Below, one piece after another: positions 10,666 through 21,457 of a stretch of DNA of 64,000 nucleotides. A program made the translations under genes and the position numbers. How positions within the stretch are numbered: the stretch's first letter is position 1; each line of letters opens with the position of its first letter. Source of the stretch: CAZBBC01 sp964489835 (GTDB lineage: Bacteria; Calditrichota; Calditrichia; JAJRVZ01); contig CAZBBC010000003.1 of NCBI GenBank assembly GCA_964489835.1, positions 1-64,000 of the forward strand. The letters run 5' to 3'. Below the pieces are notes generated by a model. It was not told the DNA's origin and did not search any database. It was given only the letters and a program-made list of their open reading frames with translations.

Positions 10666-10666
10666 T

Positions 10667-11551
10667 CTATTCTCTCCTTCTCAGATTCGGGTATATTAGT
10701 CGTGCAGTAATTGTAAGATTTTCCTCCGGGAAATTCGCCGGCAATGGTTTAAATGGAAAAACAGAATTTATCGCATTTATACTTGATTGCTCAAGTGATT
10801 CATGACCATCATGTTCAAGAACTTCAGAACTAACCAAATGGCCATCGCTTGATATTTTAAATTGAATGACTGTATATCCATAAATTAAACCCAACCGATG
10901 ATATGCGGCTGGTGTAAACCATACGCTATACAATTTTCTTTTCAGGGCATTAATATAAGGTGCCCATTCCCAAGCATAGGTGCTTAATGACATATCCCCG
11001 ACCTGGTCTGCGGAAAAATTTTTTTGTTCATATAGATTATTGGTTGTTTTTTCGTCCGCATATATCCTTTCCTGATTCAACTTTGTATGCTCCTTAGAAA
11101 AATCAGACCGGTCACTATTTGTTTGTTTTCCTATTAGTGCTTCTTTAGTAAAAATTTTTGTTTGAAATTGGTTCTTCAATAATTGTTGAATCTGTGGCTT
11201 TGTCAGGTTTGCAAAGGGTATGTTGCCATCACTCAAGGGTTGATTGCTAAACTGATCCGACAAATTTTCATTTCTGGCCCTTGAATCATGATCAGAGAGG
11301 AGGTCGGATTCATCGGGTGTCTCATTATTTTCATTGATATTTTCCACGATAAACATGGGCTTGTTTTCCGGGAAAACGACGGTTACTTCTTCCGGTAGAT
11401 CTTTCTCTTCTGGCGAAAGGTCAATGACCAATAAATCTGGTGAAAAAATTAGTAGAAAAATCAGATGGAATAATAACGAAACCAGAAATGCTAAAAGGTA
11501 AATCCGTTTTTCACGACCTAAATTTTGATATTTTGCTCTAATTACATGCAT
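10667..11551 (-). CDS. tonB: TonB-like energy transducer
   Basis: Likely couples the ExbB/ExbD motor to outer-membrane receptors across the periplasm. The 294-residue protein has one N-terminal membrane helix (about 18-39), a long polar linker (about 50-200) that is not markedly proline-rich, and a C-terminal domain with the TonB fold signature (GYTVIQFKISSDG...DGHESLEQSSINAI). It heads the tonB-exbB-exbD unit. TolA is an alternative, but the C-terminus looks like TonB_C. Confidence 0.85.
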   Translation of the reverse strand: MHVIRAKYQNLGREKRIYLLAFLVSLLFHLIFLLIFSPDLLVIDLSPEEKDLPEEVTVVFPENKPMFIVENINENNETPDESDLLSDHDSRARNENLSDQFSNQPLSDGNIPFANLTKPQIQQLLKNQFQTKIFTKEALIGKQTNSDRSDFSKEHTKLNQERIYADEKTTNNLYEQKNFSADQVGDMSLSTYAWEWAPYINALKRKLYSVWFTPAAYHRLGLIYGYTVIQFKISSDGHLVSSEVLEHDGHESLEQSSINAINSVFPFKPLPANFPEENLTITARLIYPNLRRRE

Positions 11552-11678
11552 GTTCTTGGGAAGTTATCTGTCATTCAATATAACTGAAAGTCAGATTAAT
11601 CATAATGCTCATTTATATATAGACATACAATGATTTAATTCTATTCCATTTGTATACGACAACATATTAATAAATTTA

Positions 11679-14300
11679 TCAATACCCAATTTGACGGGAC
11701 GTTCCTGATGGATGTTTTGTCAATTTAAGATCCTGAAGAATATCCGCCTTTACATTTATACGAAATGAATAGTAATCGATTGTGGGTTGCCAATTGAACG
11801 ACATTTCCCAACAATGTAAATCTCTATAGATTGAGAAACTTTGATAAACCAGATCGTGGTCTATGACATCATAAGTAGCTGTCCAATTTAGCCGCCAGTT
11901 TTTCGTCAGGGTCACATTGGCTGTTGCCTTAATATTAAAACGTTCATTAATATTATTGATATCAGATCTGTTCATATTATAATTGAAACTTAAATTAATT
12001 CGCCATGGGATTGATATCTTTTTTGCTGCAAACTCATCAGATCTTTCTTCCCGTTTGAGGTAATCTGCCTGGATAATTCCTTCTTCATCTTCTTCATTGA
12101 TCATTTTTCCTTCTGCATTTTCAATATCCGTCCCTTTTTCCTCCTTACCAGCAAAGGTGTTCTGATCAAGAGAAAATCCCATATTTGCATTCAAATTAAG
12201 TAACCTCGGGAATCTGATCTCATCAACGGCTCCTCTCCCGGTGGAATCCCTTTTGTAAAAACTATGAGTACCGGTAACCGTAAGATTAACCCCTTTTAAG
12301 GGGGAAGCACGAAAGCTTGATGATAAATTCTGCCACTTAAACTCTTCCTTAAGAAAATTATATCCCGTGTTAAAGTTTAAGGTGAATAAATCAATTTTTG
12401 TCTCTTCTTCACCGTCTACCAATTTTGCCTGAAACAGATTATTTAAGCTTATTTGCAGTGACTGAGTTTCTCCTCTAGAGGGTGTCCCGCCAAATGGATT
12501 ATTTTTGTATTTATCAATTGATATTATTTTACCTGTTGTATCTATCACATCTGAAAAATATCCATAAGATGGATCAGAAAAATCCGGCGCGAAACTGAAT
12601 GAAATCCTCGGATCCATCTTATGACGAATGAATTTTAACGATCCGATGTTTGGCTCAAATAATCCGAACATTGAAGTATTTAATCCAACAGATCCGCTAA
12701 ATGTCCGTCTGGCTGCAAATTTTTTCACCTGAGTTTCAACCACTTCGTTCGTAATGGGATCCAACTTGGCCTCGGTGATCTCATCCACCCAAATTTCCTT
12801 ATAACTAATAGAGGGAGAAATATTAAAATATTTCAGTACTTTTTGCGGAGAATTAAAGCCCATATTGTGTTCAATACCCTTGCTATCATCTGACTTAAAT
12901 GTATCATCAGCTAATTTTGTCTTGCTTCCCTTATTCAGCAATCGACTGTTATAAGAGAAATTGATACCCTTATACCATTCCCGCTTTCCACGTACTGTTT
13001 CGCCGGTAAAAGTTTCATAAATCGATGATTGTGAGCGGGAAAAACGAATATTGGGGGCGGTATAGTTAATATTTCCGGATTGGAGATTTTCGGTCCGACT
13101 CAAACTTATCTGCATACTATTTTTAGTTCCCGTCCATTTTTTGCTCAGTGTTAAATTTGAAGAAAGTATCTGATCGACACGCCGGTTATAATCACTGGCA
13201 TAATCTTGAGCCAATTCACCATCACTCTGGAATTTGCCGCTTGCCGCCAGTCGCAGGGTCGGATCAATATTATGTGTATGAGTAAATTTAAGTGCCCAGC
13301 GATTTCTCAAATTGGGGCGACTCGGATCTCGGGGAAAATAGAAACCGGAAACGCTGCCATTTAATAGGTACCGAATCACATAGTTAAAGTCCATCTTGTA
13401 GGTAAAGCCCATTTTATCAAAATAGTCTGTCGTCAGAGTAGCATCAACATAATCATTCGGAGCCCAATAGTATCCCATATTTTTTAAAAATCGGCCGCCA
13501 TACGTACTTTCACCATAACTTGGGATTAAAATACCTGAACGTCTTCCTTTTTTATTTGGGAATACACCAAACGGAATAACAGCAATGGGAACATCCGCGA
13601 TATAAAGGTAAACCGGGCTAGCAACCACTTTTTCACCTACATGAACACGCATTTTCGGACTACGAAAATAGAAATGTGGTTTATCAATATACTCACATGA
13701 AGTGAAATATCCATCTTCTATCAAAAGTGTTTTTTCACTTATTTTATAAACTCGCTCTCCTTTATAATATCCCGGGGGCATACGTGTCTTCCCATATCCG
13801 ATTTTTCCTCGTTTTGTATTAAAATCATAATGTAAAGTATTACCCTGCATCGGTTCTTCACCCTTTTCAGTAAATACCGGTGTTCCCACCAATACTGGAT
13901 TGCCAAGACTATCTACAGTGTCAATGATTCCTTCAGCGTATAAAGTATGCGTGTCTTGATAGATAATAATTTTGGCTGCTTCCAATATCATATTCTGATA
14001 AACAACCTTCGCATCCCCATTCAGATATATTTTATTACCGGTGCGACTAACACTAACCATGGTGGCTTCATAGGTGATCAGTCCAGTCAGTTGCAATCCG
14101 GCTTCTGGTTTAACCTCTGTACTGTCTGTTTGTGCGGAATCTAATTGTGCTGAATTAACTACTGCATTAAAACGAAGACTATCATTAGAAGCATCGCTGT
14201 TCACCGGACTCTGCGACAACACGACATTCGGAACAACGAGAATAAAAAAACCAATAATTATAAGATATTTTTTTAAACAATTAATTAACACATCAATCAA
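11679..14300 (-). CDS. LptD-like outer-membrane LPS assembly protein
   Basis: Probable outer-membrane translocon that inserts lipopolysaccharide into the outer leaflet. The 873 residues start with a signal-like hydrophobic segment ending near VVLSQ, followed by an OstA/LptA-like beta-jellyroll region (about 70-210) and a large beta-barrel domain rich in alternating hydrophobic/aromatic strands. The IPSYGESTYGGRFLKNMGYY stretch (about residue 265) is characteristic of the 'putative LPS assembly protein LptD' of Bacteroidota-like groups. The start is uncertain: TTG at 14300 or GTG at 14291, neither with a clear ribosome site. The tonB operon follows after 127 bp. Confidence 0.88.
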   Translation of the reverse strand: MIDVLINCLKKYLIIIGFFILVVPNVVLSQSPVNSDASNDSLRFNAVVNSAQLDSAQTDSTEVKPEAGLQLTGLITYEATMVSVSRTGNKIYLNGDAKVVYQNMILEAAKIIIYQDTHTLYAEGIIDTVDSLGNPVLVGTPVFTEKGEEPMQGNTLHYDFNTKRGKIGYGKTRMPPGYYKGERVYKISEKTLLIEDGYFTSCEYIDKPHFYFRSPKMRVHVGEKVVASPVYLYIADVPIAVIPFGVFPNKKGRRSGILIPSYGESTYGGRFLKNMGYYWAPNDYVDATLTTDYFDKMGFTYKMDFNYVIRYLLNGSVSGFYFPRDPSRPNLRNRWALKFTHTHNIDPTLRLAASGKFQSDGELAQDYASDYNRRVDQILSSNLTLSKKWTGTKNSMQISLSRTENLQSGNINYTAPNIRFSRSQSSIYETFTGETVRGKREWYKGINFSYNSRLLNKGSKTKLADDTFKSDDSKGIEHNMGFNSPQKVLKYFNISPSISYKEIWVDEITEAKLDPITNEVVETQVKKFAARRTFSGSVGLNTSMFGLFEPNIGSLKFIRHKMDPRISFSFAPDFSDPSYGYFSDVIDTTGKIISIDKYKNNPFGGTPSRGETQSLQISLNNLFQAKLVDGEEETKIDLFTLNFNTGYNFLKEEFKWQNLSSSFRASPLKGVNLTVTGTHSFYKRDSTGRGAVDEIRFPRLLNLNANMGFSLDQNTFAGKEEKGTDIENAEGKMINEEDEEGIIQADYLKREERSDEFAAKKISIPWRINLSFNYNMNRSDINNINERFNIKATANVTLTKNWRLNWTATYDVIDHDLVYQSFSIYRDLHCWEMSFNWQPTIDYYSFRINVKADILQDLKLTKHPSGTSRQIGY

Positions 14301-14374
14301 ATTTTAAATGAGCATTCTTTATATTATATTGTTTATTATTAATTGTACTGAAAATTGAGAAATCGTTCCCTTGA

Positions 14375-14394
14375 TACCAAATTTATCTTTGGTA
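14375..14394. promoter_or_regulatory. 7-bp perfect inverted repeat upstream of lptD
   Basis: TACCAAA and TTTGGTA are separated by 6 bp, 75 bp upstream of the lptD start, in the 156-bp gap after rnr. It has no T-tract, so it is not a canonical terminator. It could be an operator for a dimeric regulator. The minus-strand reading also contains TAAATTTG (14378-14385), which matches a Bacteroidota-type -7 box. Function is not established. Confidence 0.3.
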
Positions 14395-14456
14395 AATCGC
14401 TCTTAATCTAATAATGGATTATTAAAAAAGAATACTACAGATGATATTTTCTTAAT

Positions 14457-16580
14457 TCAGGACAGAAGAGCAAAATCCACTTTGCCATCTTCCAAACTGA
14501 CTTTTGCAACCTTTATTTTTACTTCATCTCCTAAACGTAAGGTTCGGTCAGTGTCCCGACCAACAAGGGTATATGTCTTTTCATCATAGATATAATAATC
14601 ATCTTCCAGGTCCTTGATATGAACCAATCCTTCCACAAGCGATTCAAACAGCTCCACAAAAATTCCAAATGACATCACTCCTGAAATGATCCCTGAGAAT
14701 TCTTCTCCAACTTTATGACTAATATACTCCACTTGTTTCTGTTTTATTGATTCACGTTCTGCCTCCAATGCCGTTCGTTCTCGAACGTTTGATTGATCAC
14801 ACACGTTTTTCAATTGTTCAATGTTTTCTTTCAAATGATCAATTTGTGTTGATATGGAATATTTTTTTAAAATCCGGTGTACCATCAAATCCGGATAACG
14901 GCGAATGGGAGATGTAAAATGTGTATAGTTATCAAACCCTAAACCGAAGTGGCCGAAATTCTCTGTAGAATAGACTGCCTTCATCATTGAACGCAGGGCA
15001 ACTTCCTCAATCACAAATTCCTCTTTTGTACCCTTAATACTATTTAATAATTTCTGGAAATATTGTGATGTTACTTTTTTTACAGGTTGAAATTTGATCT
15101 CCAAAGCATGAAGAAATTCAAAGAATTTCTTCATCTTTTCCTCATTCGGTGTTTCATGAATTCGGTAAATGAAGGGTAATGTCTTTTTATCATCACTGAT
15201 TAACTGAATATGATTTGCTACGGTTTTATTAGCTATTAACATAAATTCTTCGATTAATCGGTGGCTGTCCAGTCTCTCTTTTCTGTTAATTTCTAGTGGA
15301 AATCCTTTAGGATCCAAACGAAAGGAAACCTCCGGTGTTTCGAAATCAATACCCCCTTCATTAAACCTTTTTTGCATGAGTACCTTACTTAGTTTCATCA
15401 TCTCATGCAAAATGGGAAAAAACTGATTTTGGGTATCACCGTCAACGATCTCCTGCACTTCTTCATATGTAAATCTTCTATTACTATTGATAACGGAGGG
15501 TTCAATTTTATGCGCAACAATTTCTCCTTCCGGGGTTACTTCCATTAAACATGTATAGGTCAGTTTATCTTCATTCGGTTGTAAACTACATATGGAATTT
15601 GAGAGGATCTCCGGAAGCATGGGAATAACACGATCCACAAGATATACACTCGTACCCCTTTGAAGAGCTTCTTTATTAATGGCAGAATTTTCTATTACAT
15701 AATGACTGACATCGGCGATATGAACACCCAGCGAATAGTTTCCGTTCTTGAGTGTTTGAAGTGAAACAGCATCGTCAAAATCTTTAGCATCCGCAGGATC
15801 AATCGTAAATGTCTCTAAATATCGCAAATCCAGACGATTATTGATTTCATCGGTGCTAATTTTAGATTTTACCTGACTAGCCTCTGCTTCAACTTTTTCG
15901 GGAAAACGGATGGCGATACCAAAAGAATATGCAACAGCAGCAACATCAACACCCGGTTCACCCGGAAAACCCAGAACTTCGAGAATTGTTCCCTCCGGAT
16001 TTAAATGATCTGTATCCCATTTTTCCAGAGCCACCAATACTTTTTGACCCTCTTTTGCATTTAACTGCTTTTCCTTAGGTATAAAAAAATCCCTATATAT
16101 CCGGGAATCATCAGGAACCATAAATCCATAATACTTTGACCGGTGGAAAGTACCAACATACTTTTTTCGTTTGCGTTCAATGATCCGGGTAACAAAACCT
16201 TCCTGATTTTTACCCCTTGGTTTAGCATAGAGCTTTACCTCAACAATATCTCTGTCAAAGGCGGTATTCAAATGATCTCTATTTATAAATATATCTATCC
16301 CATTATCCATATCACGGACAAATCCGAATCCTCCCCGGGTAATACGTAATTCCCCGGTGACTATCATCGATTTTGACGGGATAAAATATTGATTTTTTAC
16401 AGGATCATTTTTTACCTGACCAGATTTGATCAGGGAGGTGAGCATTTTTTCAAATGGATAGGTATTTTTTTTTGATATGTTTAATTCTTTTTTTAATTCC
16501 TGAATAGACAAGGCAGATTTATTTGCTTTCAGGGTGGAAATAATGTTTTTTTGAAATTTTTTAACTTGCTTATTAGCCAT
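14457..16580 (-). CDS. rnr: Ribonuclease R (RNase II/R family exoribonuclease)
   Basis: Processive 3'-5' exoribonuclease that degrades structured RNA. The 707 residues show an N-terminal winged-helix region, cold-shock/OB domains (about 70-220), the RNB catalytic domain with the metal-binding DPADAKDFDDAVS (about 260), and a C-terminal S1 domain (about 625-705). The protein stops right after S1, so it lacks the long basic tail of the E. coli enzyme. AAGGTGATTT precedes the ATG. It begins 3 bp after the prmC stop. Confidence 0.95.
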   Translation of the reverse strand: MANKQVKKFQKNIISTLKANKSALSIQELKKELNISKKNTYPFEKMLTSLIKSGQVKNDPVKNQYFIPSKSMIVTGELRITRGGFGFVRDMDNGIDIFINRDHLNTAFDRDIVEVKLYAKPRGKNQEGFVTRIIERKRKKYVGTFHRSKYYGFMVPDDSRIYRDFFIPKEKQLNAKEGQKVLVALEKWDTDHLNPEGTILEVLGFPGEPGVDVAAVAYSFGIAIRFPEKVEAEASQVKSKISTDEINNRLDLRYLETFTIDPADAKDFDDAVSLQTLKNGNYSLGVHIADVSHYVIENSAINKEALQRGTSVYLVDRVIPMLPEILSNSICSLQPNEDKLTYTCLMEVTPEGEIVAHKIEPSVINSNRRFTYEEVQEIVDGDTQNQFFPILHEMMKLSKVLMQKRFNEGGIDFETPEVSFRLDPKGFPLEINRKERLDSHRLIEEFMLIANKTVANHIQLISDDKKTLPFIYRIHETPNEEKMKKFFEFLHALEIKFQPVKKVTSQYFQKLLNSIKGTKEEFVIEEVALRSMMKAVYSTENFGHFGLGFDNYTHFTSPIRRYPDLMVHRILKKYSISTQIDHLKENIEQLKNVCDQSNVRERTALEAERESIKQKQVEYISHKVGEEFSGIISGVMSFGIFVELFESLVEGLVHIKDLEDDYYIYDEKTYTLVGRDTDRTLRLGDEVKIKVAKVSLEDGKVDFALLS

Positions 16581-16583
16581 AAA

Positions 16584-17459
16584 TCACCTTCGTTTAATCT
16601 GTAATACTCGTGGTATATTGTTGAGATCATAAAAAATATCGACCTCGTCAAATTGTAGTCTCTTGGTCAGACCTGTTATTTGTTCAGTTTTAGTTCCACT
16701 CAGCTCTATCAGTATGAATTTACATTTGAAGCTATTTTCAATCAACGAGAAGATTCTCTTATAGAAAATAAGTCCATCACTATTATCAGTAAGAGCAATT
16801 CGCGGCTCAAAAAAACGAATCTCAGTATCCAGGTTTTCAAATTCCTCCTTGCTAATATAAGGAGGATTTGAAACAATGATATCCCCTTGCATTGACTGAT
16901 CGATCGGGTCTGATAGGATATTATGTTTAAAGAACTCAATTGATTGGGAAACCTCATTTAGACTGGCATTCTCTTGGGCCTGCGTAAGAGCATCTTCAGA
17001 GATATCGCTGGCAATCAGAGTACTCTCCGGCCAGAAACGGGCAATACTTATAGCGATGCATCCGCTTCCCGTCCCAATATCCCAAATTTTTGGATTTGTC
17101 GTCTTAACTTCATTTTTCAGGAGAATCGTTCTTTCAACTAATAATTCTGTTTCTGGCCGGGGGACTAATACCGATGGTGACAATTTAAACTTTAAACCCA
17201 TAAATTCCGTGCCCCCAATAATATATTGTAACGGTTCATGACCCGCACGTCGGCGAACATAATCACGGAATTTTTCTGTTTCTCCCGTTGACAACAAGCG
17301 GTCATATTGAAGATACAACTGGACACGATCCATATCTAAAACATGTGCGAGCAATTGTTCGGCATTCAATCTTGGATTGGGTATATTCTTTTGCTTAAAA
17401 TAAGAACCGGTTTTGTTGATGAGTTCAAGGATGGTCAAGAAATTTTGGGTCATTGACAT
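16584..17459 (-). CDS. prmC: Release factor glutamine methyltransferase PrmC
   Basis: Methylates the glutamine of the GGQ motif in class I release factors. The 291 residues contain an N-terminal helical substrate-binding domain, the SAM-binding DIGTGSGCIAISIA, and the catalytic NPPYIS. It lies downstream of prfA, its substrate, as in many bacteria. A second in-frame ATG two codons later is an equally possible start. Confidence 0.95.
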   Translation of the reverse strand: MSMTQNFLTILELINKTGSYFKQKNIPNPRLNAEQLLAHVLDMDRVQLYLQYDRLLSTGETEKFRDYVRRRAGHEPLQYIIGGTEFMGLKFKLSPSVLVPRPETELLVERTILLKNEVKTTNPKIWDIGTGSGCIAISIARFWPESTLIASDISEDALTQAQENASLNEVSQSIEFFKHNILSDPIDQSMQGDIIVSNPPYISKEEFENLDTEIRFFEPRIALTDNSDGLIFYKRIFSLIENSFKCKFILIELSGTKTEQITGLTKRLQFDEVDIFYDLNNIPRVLQIKRR

Positions 17460-17574
17460 TTATACCGTCAATTCAAAACAGAATGGATTTTTTATCGCTA
17501 CTTCCATTATCTAATCGCTTCAAAGAAAGAAAAAAGAAATTAATGTTGCCTAAAAAAATGAGGTCCTGCTTAAA

Positions 17575-18648
17575 TTACTCGCGCTCTTCTTCAAGTTGCA
17601 TGTTTCTGTCGGCGATATGTAATTGCTTAACAAAATCGTCAATCTCTCCTTCCAAAACTTTATCCAGCTTATAGAGTGTAAGATTTATCCGGTGATCCGA
17701 CACGCGGCCTTGAGGATAGTTATAGGTCCGAATTTTTGCACTGCGGTCACCCCCAGACACTAATTTTCTCCTCTGGGAGGTTATTGAATCATTTTGCTCT
17801 TTTTGAGCTTTATCCAGAAGACGGGCTTTTAAAACTTTTAAAGCTTTATTCTTATTTTTTAATTGTGATTTTTCATCCTGACAGGTTACAACCAATCCGG
17901 TAGGCAAATGGGTAATGCGAACGGCGGAATCAGTTGTATTTACACTTTGACCGCCGGGTCCGGAAGAACGATATACATCGACGCGCAGTTCATTAGGGTT
18001 AATTTTTATTTCAACATCATCAGCCTCAGGTAATATAACGACAGATGCCGCGGAGGTATGAATGCGCCCCTGTGTTTCTGTCTCCGGCACCCTTTGAACA
18101 CGATGAACACCACTCTCAAATTTTAGCGTTCCGTAAGCATGATTGCCACTAACATTGAAAACTATTTCCTTAAAACCACCCCTATCTGAAACATTAGATC
18201 CTAATTTTTCTATTTTAAAATTTTTTCGCTCACAATACTTGCTATACATCCTAAAAAGATCACCGGCAAATATAGCAGCTTCATCCCCACCGGTTCCTGC
18301 GCGGATCTCTACAATTGCATTCTTTTCCTCATTGGGATCTTTAGGTATTAATAGAAGTTTTAAATCTTCTTCTATCTCTTGCCGTTTTACCGTCAAATCT
18401 GAAATCTCTTCAGAGGCAAGAGCAACAAGGTCTTCATCCTCATCCGAGTCAATGATATGTTGATCTTCTTCTATCTGATTTATCAGGCCTGCTAATTGGT
18501 CATAATAGCTGATGATTTGAGTTAATTCGTTCTGTTCGCGAGCTAATTTTCTAAATTTGTGCTGATCTGATAGAACTTCTGGGCGGGACAATTCATCTGT
18601 GATCTCTGTACTGCGTAATCGTATTTTCTCAATCTTGGCCTTGATCAT
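17575..18648 (-). CDS. prfA: Peptide chain release factor 1
   Basis: Terminates translation at UAA and UAG. GGQ is present in [14 protein letters not shown], and the stop-codon recognition tripeptide is PET ([10 protein letters not shown]), the PxT form of RF1 rather than the SPF of RF2. I place the start at the ATG (357 residues) because AAAGGTGA lies ideally upstream; a GTG three codons earlier overlaps that ribosome site. It follows the DUF1385 gene closely and precedes prmC by 115 bp. Confidence 0.96.
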   Translation of the reverse strand: MIKAKIEKIRLRSTEITDELSRPEVLSDQHKFRKLAREQNELTQIISYYDQLAGLINQIEEDQHIIDSDEDEDLVALASEEISDLTVKRQEIEEDLKLLLIPKDPNEEKNAIVEIRAGTGGDEAAIFAGDLFRMYSKYCERKNFKIEKLGSNVSDRGGFKEIVFNVSGNHAYGTLKFESGVHRVQRVPETETQGRIHTSAASVVILPEADDVEIKINPNELRVDVYRSSGPGGQSVNTTDSAVRITHLPTGLVVTCQDEKSQLKNKNKALKVLKARLLDKAQKEQNDSITSQRRKLVSGGDRSAKIRTYNYPQGRVSDHRINLTLYKLDKVLEGEIDDFVKQLHIADRNMQLEEERE

Positions 18649-18659
18649 CTTATTCACCT

Positions 18660-19667
18660 TTAAACAGTGGCTTTCGCCGGAGACACTGAATCTTCTTTAA
18701 CCAATGCATCTTTAAACTCTTCGCCGAGAGCGGCTTTTAAGGCAAAGATTCCAACCTCTATCTGATTATCATCCGGCGGACTAGTCGTTATTCTCTGCAA
18801 TCCCAATCCTGGTGTGATCAGTAAACGTACAATCTTTGAATCCACATGTTTCGCTGACGTTTTTAATGCTTCGTAGGCAATTCCTCCAACCAGGGGAATA
18901 AAGGGGATATGCGTTAATAATCGTGTGAGCAGACTAATATTTCCTGTTACAGATATGATGACCGTATCTAAAAGAGCAAAAAACAATAAAGAAATCAACA
19001 TTACAATCACAATAAAACTTGTACCACATCTCGGATGGAAGGTGGAATACTTTTGTACATTTATAGGTGATAAAAATACTTTATCTTCAAATGCAAAAAT
19101 TGATTTGTGCTCCGCCCCATGATATTGGAATAAACGTTTGACATCTTTCATGAATGATATTCCCCAAATATACAAAAGAAAAAATACAATTCGTATCAAG
19201 CCGGAGGCTAAATTAAAAAGCAAGGCATCTTTTTCAATATTAAAAATTTCTGTCGCCAGATATAAGGGGAGAACAAAAAACATTGCAATTCCTATGATTA
19301 AAGCAACGGAAACGGTAAAAATAGCATTGGCAGTAGACATGCCCGGCTTCTTCTTCTTTTTAATGTTTTTTCCCTCTTTACTTTCCTCTTCTTCCAGATC
19401 TTCCATCGCTTTATCAGCTGACCACTGAAGTGTTTTAATTCCCAGTATCATTACTTCAATCAGTGTTATTGCACCTCTGACTATAGGAATATTCAAATAT
19501 TCTTTGCGTTGAATGAAGGATGTATATTCATCGATTTTCACTTCAATTTCTCCACTGGCCCGGCGTATAGCAGTAGCAATACGCTTAGGTGAACGCATCA
19601 TGACACCTTCAATTACCGCCTGTCCACCAATAGGCATTATTTTCTCTTCAACTTCTTGCTTTCTCAT
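18660..19667 (-). CDS. DUF1385 family membrane protein (YqhQ-like)
   Basis: Conserved family of unknown biochemical role; some databases call it a putative metal-dependent enzyme. The 335 residues begin with the signature [16 protein letters not shown], have several hydrophobic segments (about 120-150, 160-180, 220-250), and the conserved [13 protein letters not shown] and HPRCGTSF stretches. His and Cys in these blocks could bind metal. GAGGAT precedes the ATG. It sits between rpmE and prfA, a neighbourhood also known elsewhere (rpmE-DUF1385-prfA-prmC). Confidence 0.88.
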   Translation of the reverse strand: MRKQEVEEKIMPIGGQAVIEGVMMRSPKRIATAIRRASGEIEVKIDEYTSFIQRKEYLNIPIVRGAITLIEVMILGIKTLQWSADKAMEDLEEEESKEGKNIKKKKKPGMSTANAIFTVSVALIIGIAMFFVLPLYLATEIFNIEKDALLFNLASGLIRIVFFLLYIWGISFMKDVKRLFQYHGAEHKSIFAFEDKVFLSPINVQKYSTFHPRCGTSFIVIVMLISLLFFALLDTVIISVTGNISLLTRLLTHIPFIPLVGGIAYEALKTSAKHVDSKIVRLLITPGLGLQRITTSPPDDNQIEVGIFALKAALGEEFKDALVKEDSVSPAKATV

Positions 19668-19770
19668 AAAATATCCTCAATTCTATATTCACCGAAACCG
19701 AGTAGGGGAACGGCATAAGATTAATGGTACTGGGCTTACCCGTCTATATTTACATAACAGTATTCAGCGC

Positions 19771-19812
19771 AAAAAAAAACGGAATATGTACTCCGGCAAG
19801 AGTCACATTCCG
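19771..19812 (-). terminator. Rho-independent terminator after rpmE
   Basis: Read on the minus strand, CGGAATGTG pairs with CATATTCCG (one mismatch) and is followed directly by nine T residues. It lies about 40 bp past the rpmE stop and separates rpmE from the DUF1385-prfA-prmC-rnr run. Confidence 0.85.
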
Positions 19813-19849
19813 TTATTTTATGATAATCCGACCCCCCCCTGCGGGATGG

Positions 19850-20050
19850 TTACTTTTTATTATATTTTTTTAAGAATTTTTCAACTCTTCCTGCCGAGTC
19901 AACCAGTTTCTGTTTACCTGTAAAAAAGGGATGGCAGGCAGAACAGATTTCAACTTTCATATCACCGACAGTAGAATAGGTCTGGAAAGAAGATCCACAG
20001 GCACAGGTTACTGTTGTCAATTTATATTCCGGGTGTATATCTTTTTTCAT
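19850..20050 (-). CDS. rpmE: 50S ribosomal protein bL31
   Basis: Large-subunit ribosomal protein. The 66 residues are the zinc-binding (C+) form, with CACG near residues 14-17 and CSACHPF further on. Typical C+ paralogues are kept in zinc-replete conditions. AGGAGTGAG precedes the start. It appears to be a single-gene unit ended by the terminator at 19771-19812. Confidence 0.96.
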   Translation of the reverse strand: MKKDIHPEYKLTTVTCACGSSFQTYSTVGDMKVEICSACHPFFTGKQKLVDSAGRVEKFLKKYNKK

Positions 20051-20134
20051 TTTTGCTCACTCCTAATATCTTTTATAAAAACAGCTTATTAATTTAACAT
20101 TAGAATTATCGTTGTGCAAGTAGATATTCATATT

Positions 20135-20142
20135 CAAATATA
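20135..20142 (-). promoter_or_regulatory. Possible Bacteroidota-type -7 box for rpmE
   Basis: The minus strand reads TATATTTG, which fits TAnnTTTG, about 85 bp upstream of rpmE. No well-spaced -33 TTTG was found, so this is only a candidate. Confidence 0.25.
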
Positions 20143-20206
20143 ATCAATGGCTCTCTCAAGAATAAAAAAGTGAACTAACGGTGTGTTAAGGGAATGCAAG
20201 ATTTAA

Positions 20207-21457
20207 CTAAGAATTCATCGAGCGTAAAAAGTCCTTATTATCTTTTGTCTCCCGCATCTTTTCCAGTAAGAATTCCATTCCTTCAATAATATTCATTTCA
20301 TTTAGCAATTTACGCAATACCCATACTCGTGAAAGCTCTTCCCGGCTTAAGAGTAACTCTTCCTTTCTTGTACCAGATTTGTTTAATTCCAGAGATGGAA
20401 ATATTCTCCGGTCGGTAAGGCGGCGATCAAGTACTAATTCCATATTACCGGTACCTTTGAACTCTTCAAATATCACCTCATCCATTCGTGAACCGGTATC
20501 AATAAGAGCCGTAGCCATAATGGTGAGACTACCCCCTTCTTCAATATTTCTTGCCGCACCAAAAAATCTTTTTGGTTTATGCAGAGCATTGGAGTCCACA
20601 CCCCCGGAAAGGATCTTGCCCGAATGAGGGATGACCACATTATGGGCACGAGCCAGTCGTGTTATAGAATCAAGGAGAATCACTACATCATGACCGTATT
20701 CTACCAAACGTTTTGCTTTTTCCAACACCATATCTGCAACCTGTACATGGCGCTCAGCTGGTTCATCAAATGTCGAACTGATCACCTCCGCATCGACTGA
20801 TCTTTCCATATCCGTTACCTCTTCCGGTCTTTCATCGATCAATAATACAATCATTTCCACTTCCGGGTGATTGGTTGTAATAGCATTGGCAATTTTTTGC
20901 AATAAAATAGTCTTTCCGGTCCTCGGTTGAGCAACGATCATCCCACGCTGCCCTTTGCCAATCGGAGTAAGCAGATTCATAATACGCATAGAAAAATCAC
21001 GTTGCTTGGTTTCCAGGTTAATTCTTTCTTCGGGATAGAGCGGTGTAAGGACATCAAACAATAGCCGATCTCTGGCCTTATCCGGAGATTCAAAATTAAC
21101 CGCTTCCACTCTTAGTAAAGCAAAAAATCGTTCGTTATCCTTTGGCGGTCGAATCTGTCCGGTTACTGTATCTCCGGTCCGCAAATTAAATCTTTTTATT
21201 TGTGAGGGAGAAATATATATATCGTCAGGACCTGGTAAATAATTGTAATTGGTAGAACGCAGGAAACCATAGCCGTCGGGTAATATTTCTAGAACACCCT
21301 TCGAAAAAAGCAGTCCTTCCTGTGCTGTTTGTTCTTCCAAAATCCTGAATATCAATTCTGCCTTTTTAAGACTACTAACTCCCGTGATGTTCATGTCCTG
21401 GGCAATCTTGTTTAATTCAGAAATTTTCTTTTCTTTTAATTCTTCGATATCTAACAT
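20207..21457 (-). CDS. rho: Transcription termination factor Rho
   Basis: Hexameric RNA helicase that terminates transcription. The 416-residue protein is close to the E. coli length, with no large N-terminal insertion. Order: Rho_N helical domain (about 1-45), cold-shock RNA-binding domain (about 50-120), and the RecA-like ATPase with the P-loop AQPRTGKT and Walker [19 protein letters not shown] precedes the start. It is followed by a 156-bp gap before rpmE and preceded by a 489-bp leader. Confidence 0.97.
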   Translation of the reverse strand: MLDIEELKEKKISELNKIAQDMNITGVSSLKKAELIFRILEEQTAQEGLLFSKGVLEILPDGYGFLRSTNYNYLPGPDDIYISPSQIKRFNLRTGDTVTGQIRPPKDNERFFALLRVEAVNFESPDKARDRLLFDVLTPLYPEERINLETKQRDFSMRIMNLLTPIGKGQRGMIVAQPRTGKTILLQKIANAITTNHPEVEMIVLLIDERPEEVTDMERSVDAEVISSTFDEPAERHVQVADMVLEKAKRLVEYGHDVVILLDSITRLARAHNVVIPHSGKILSGGVDSNALHKPKRFFGAARNIEEGGSLTIMATALIDTGSRMDEVIFEEFKGTGNMELVLDRRLTDRRIFPSLELNKSGTRKEELLLSREELSRVWVLRKLLNEMNIIEGMEFLLEKMRETKDNKDFLRSMNS

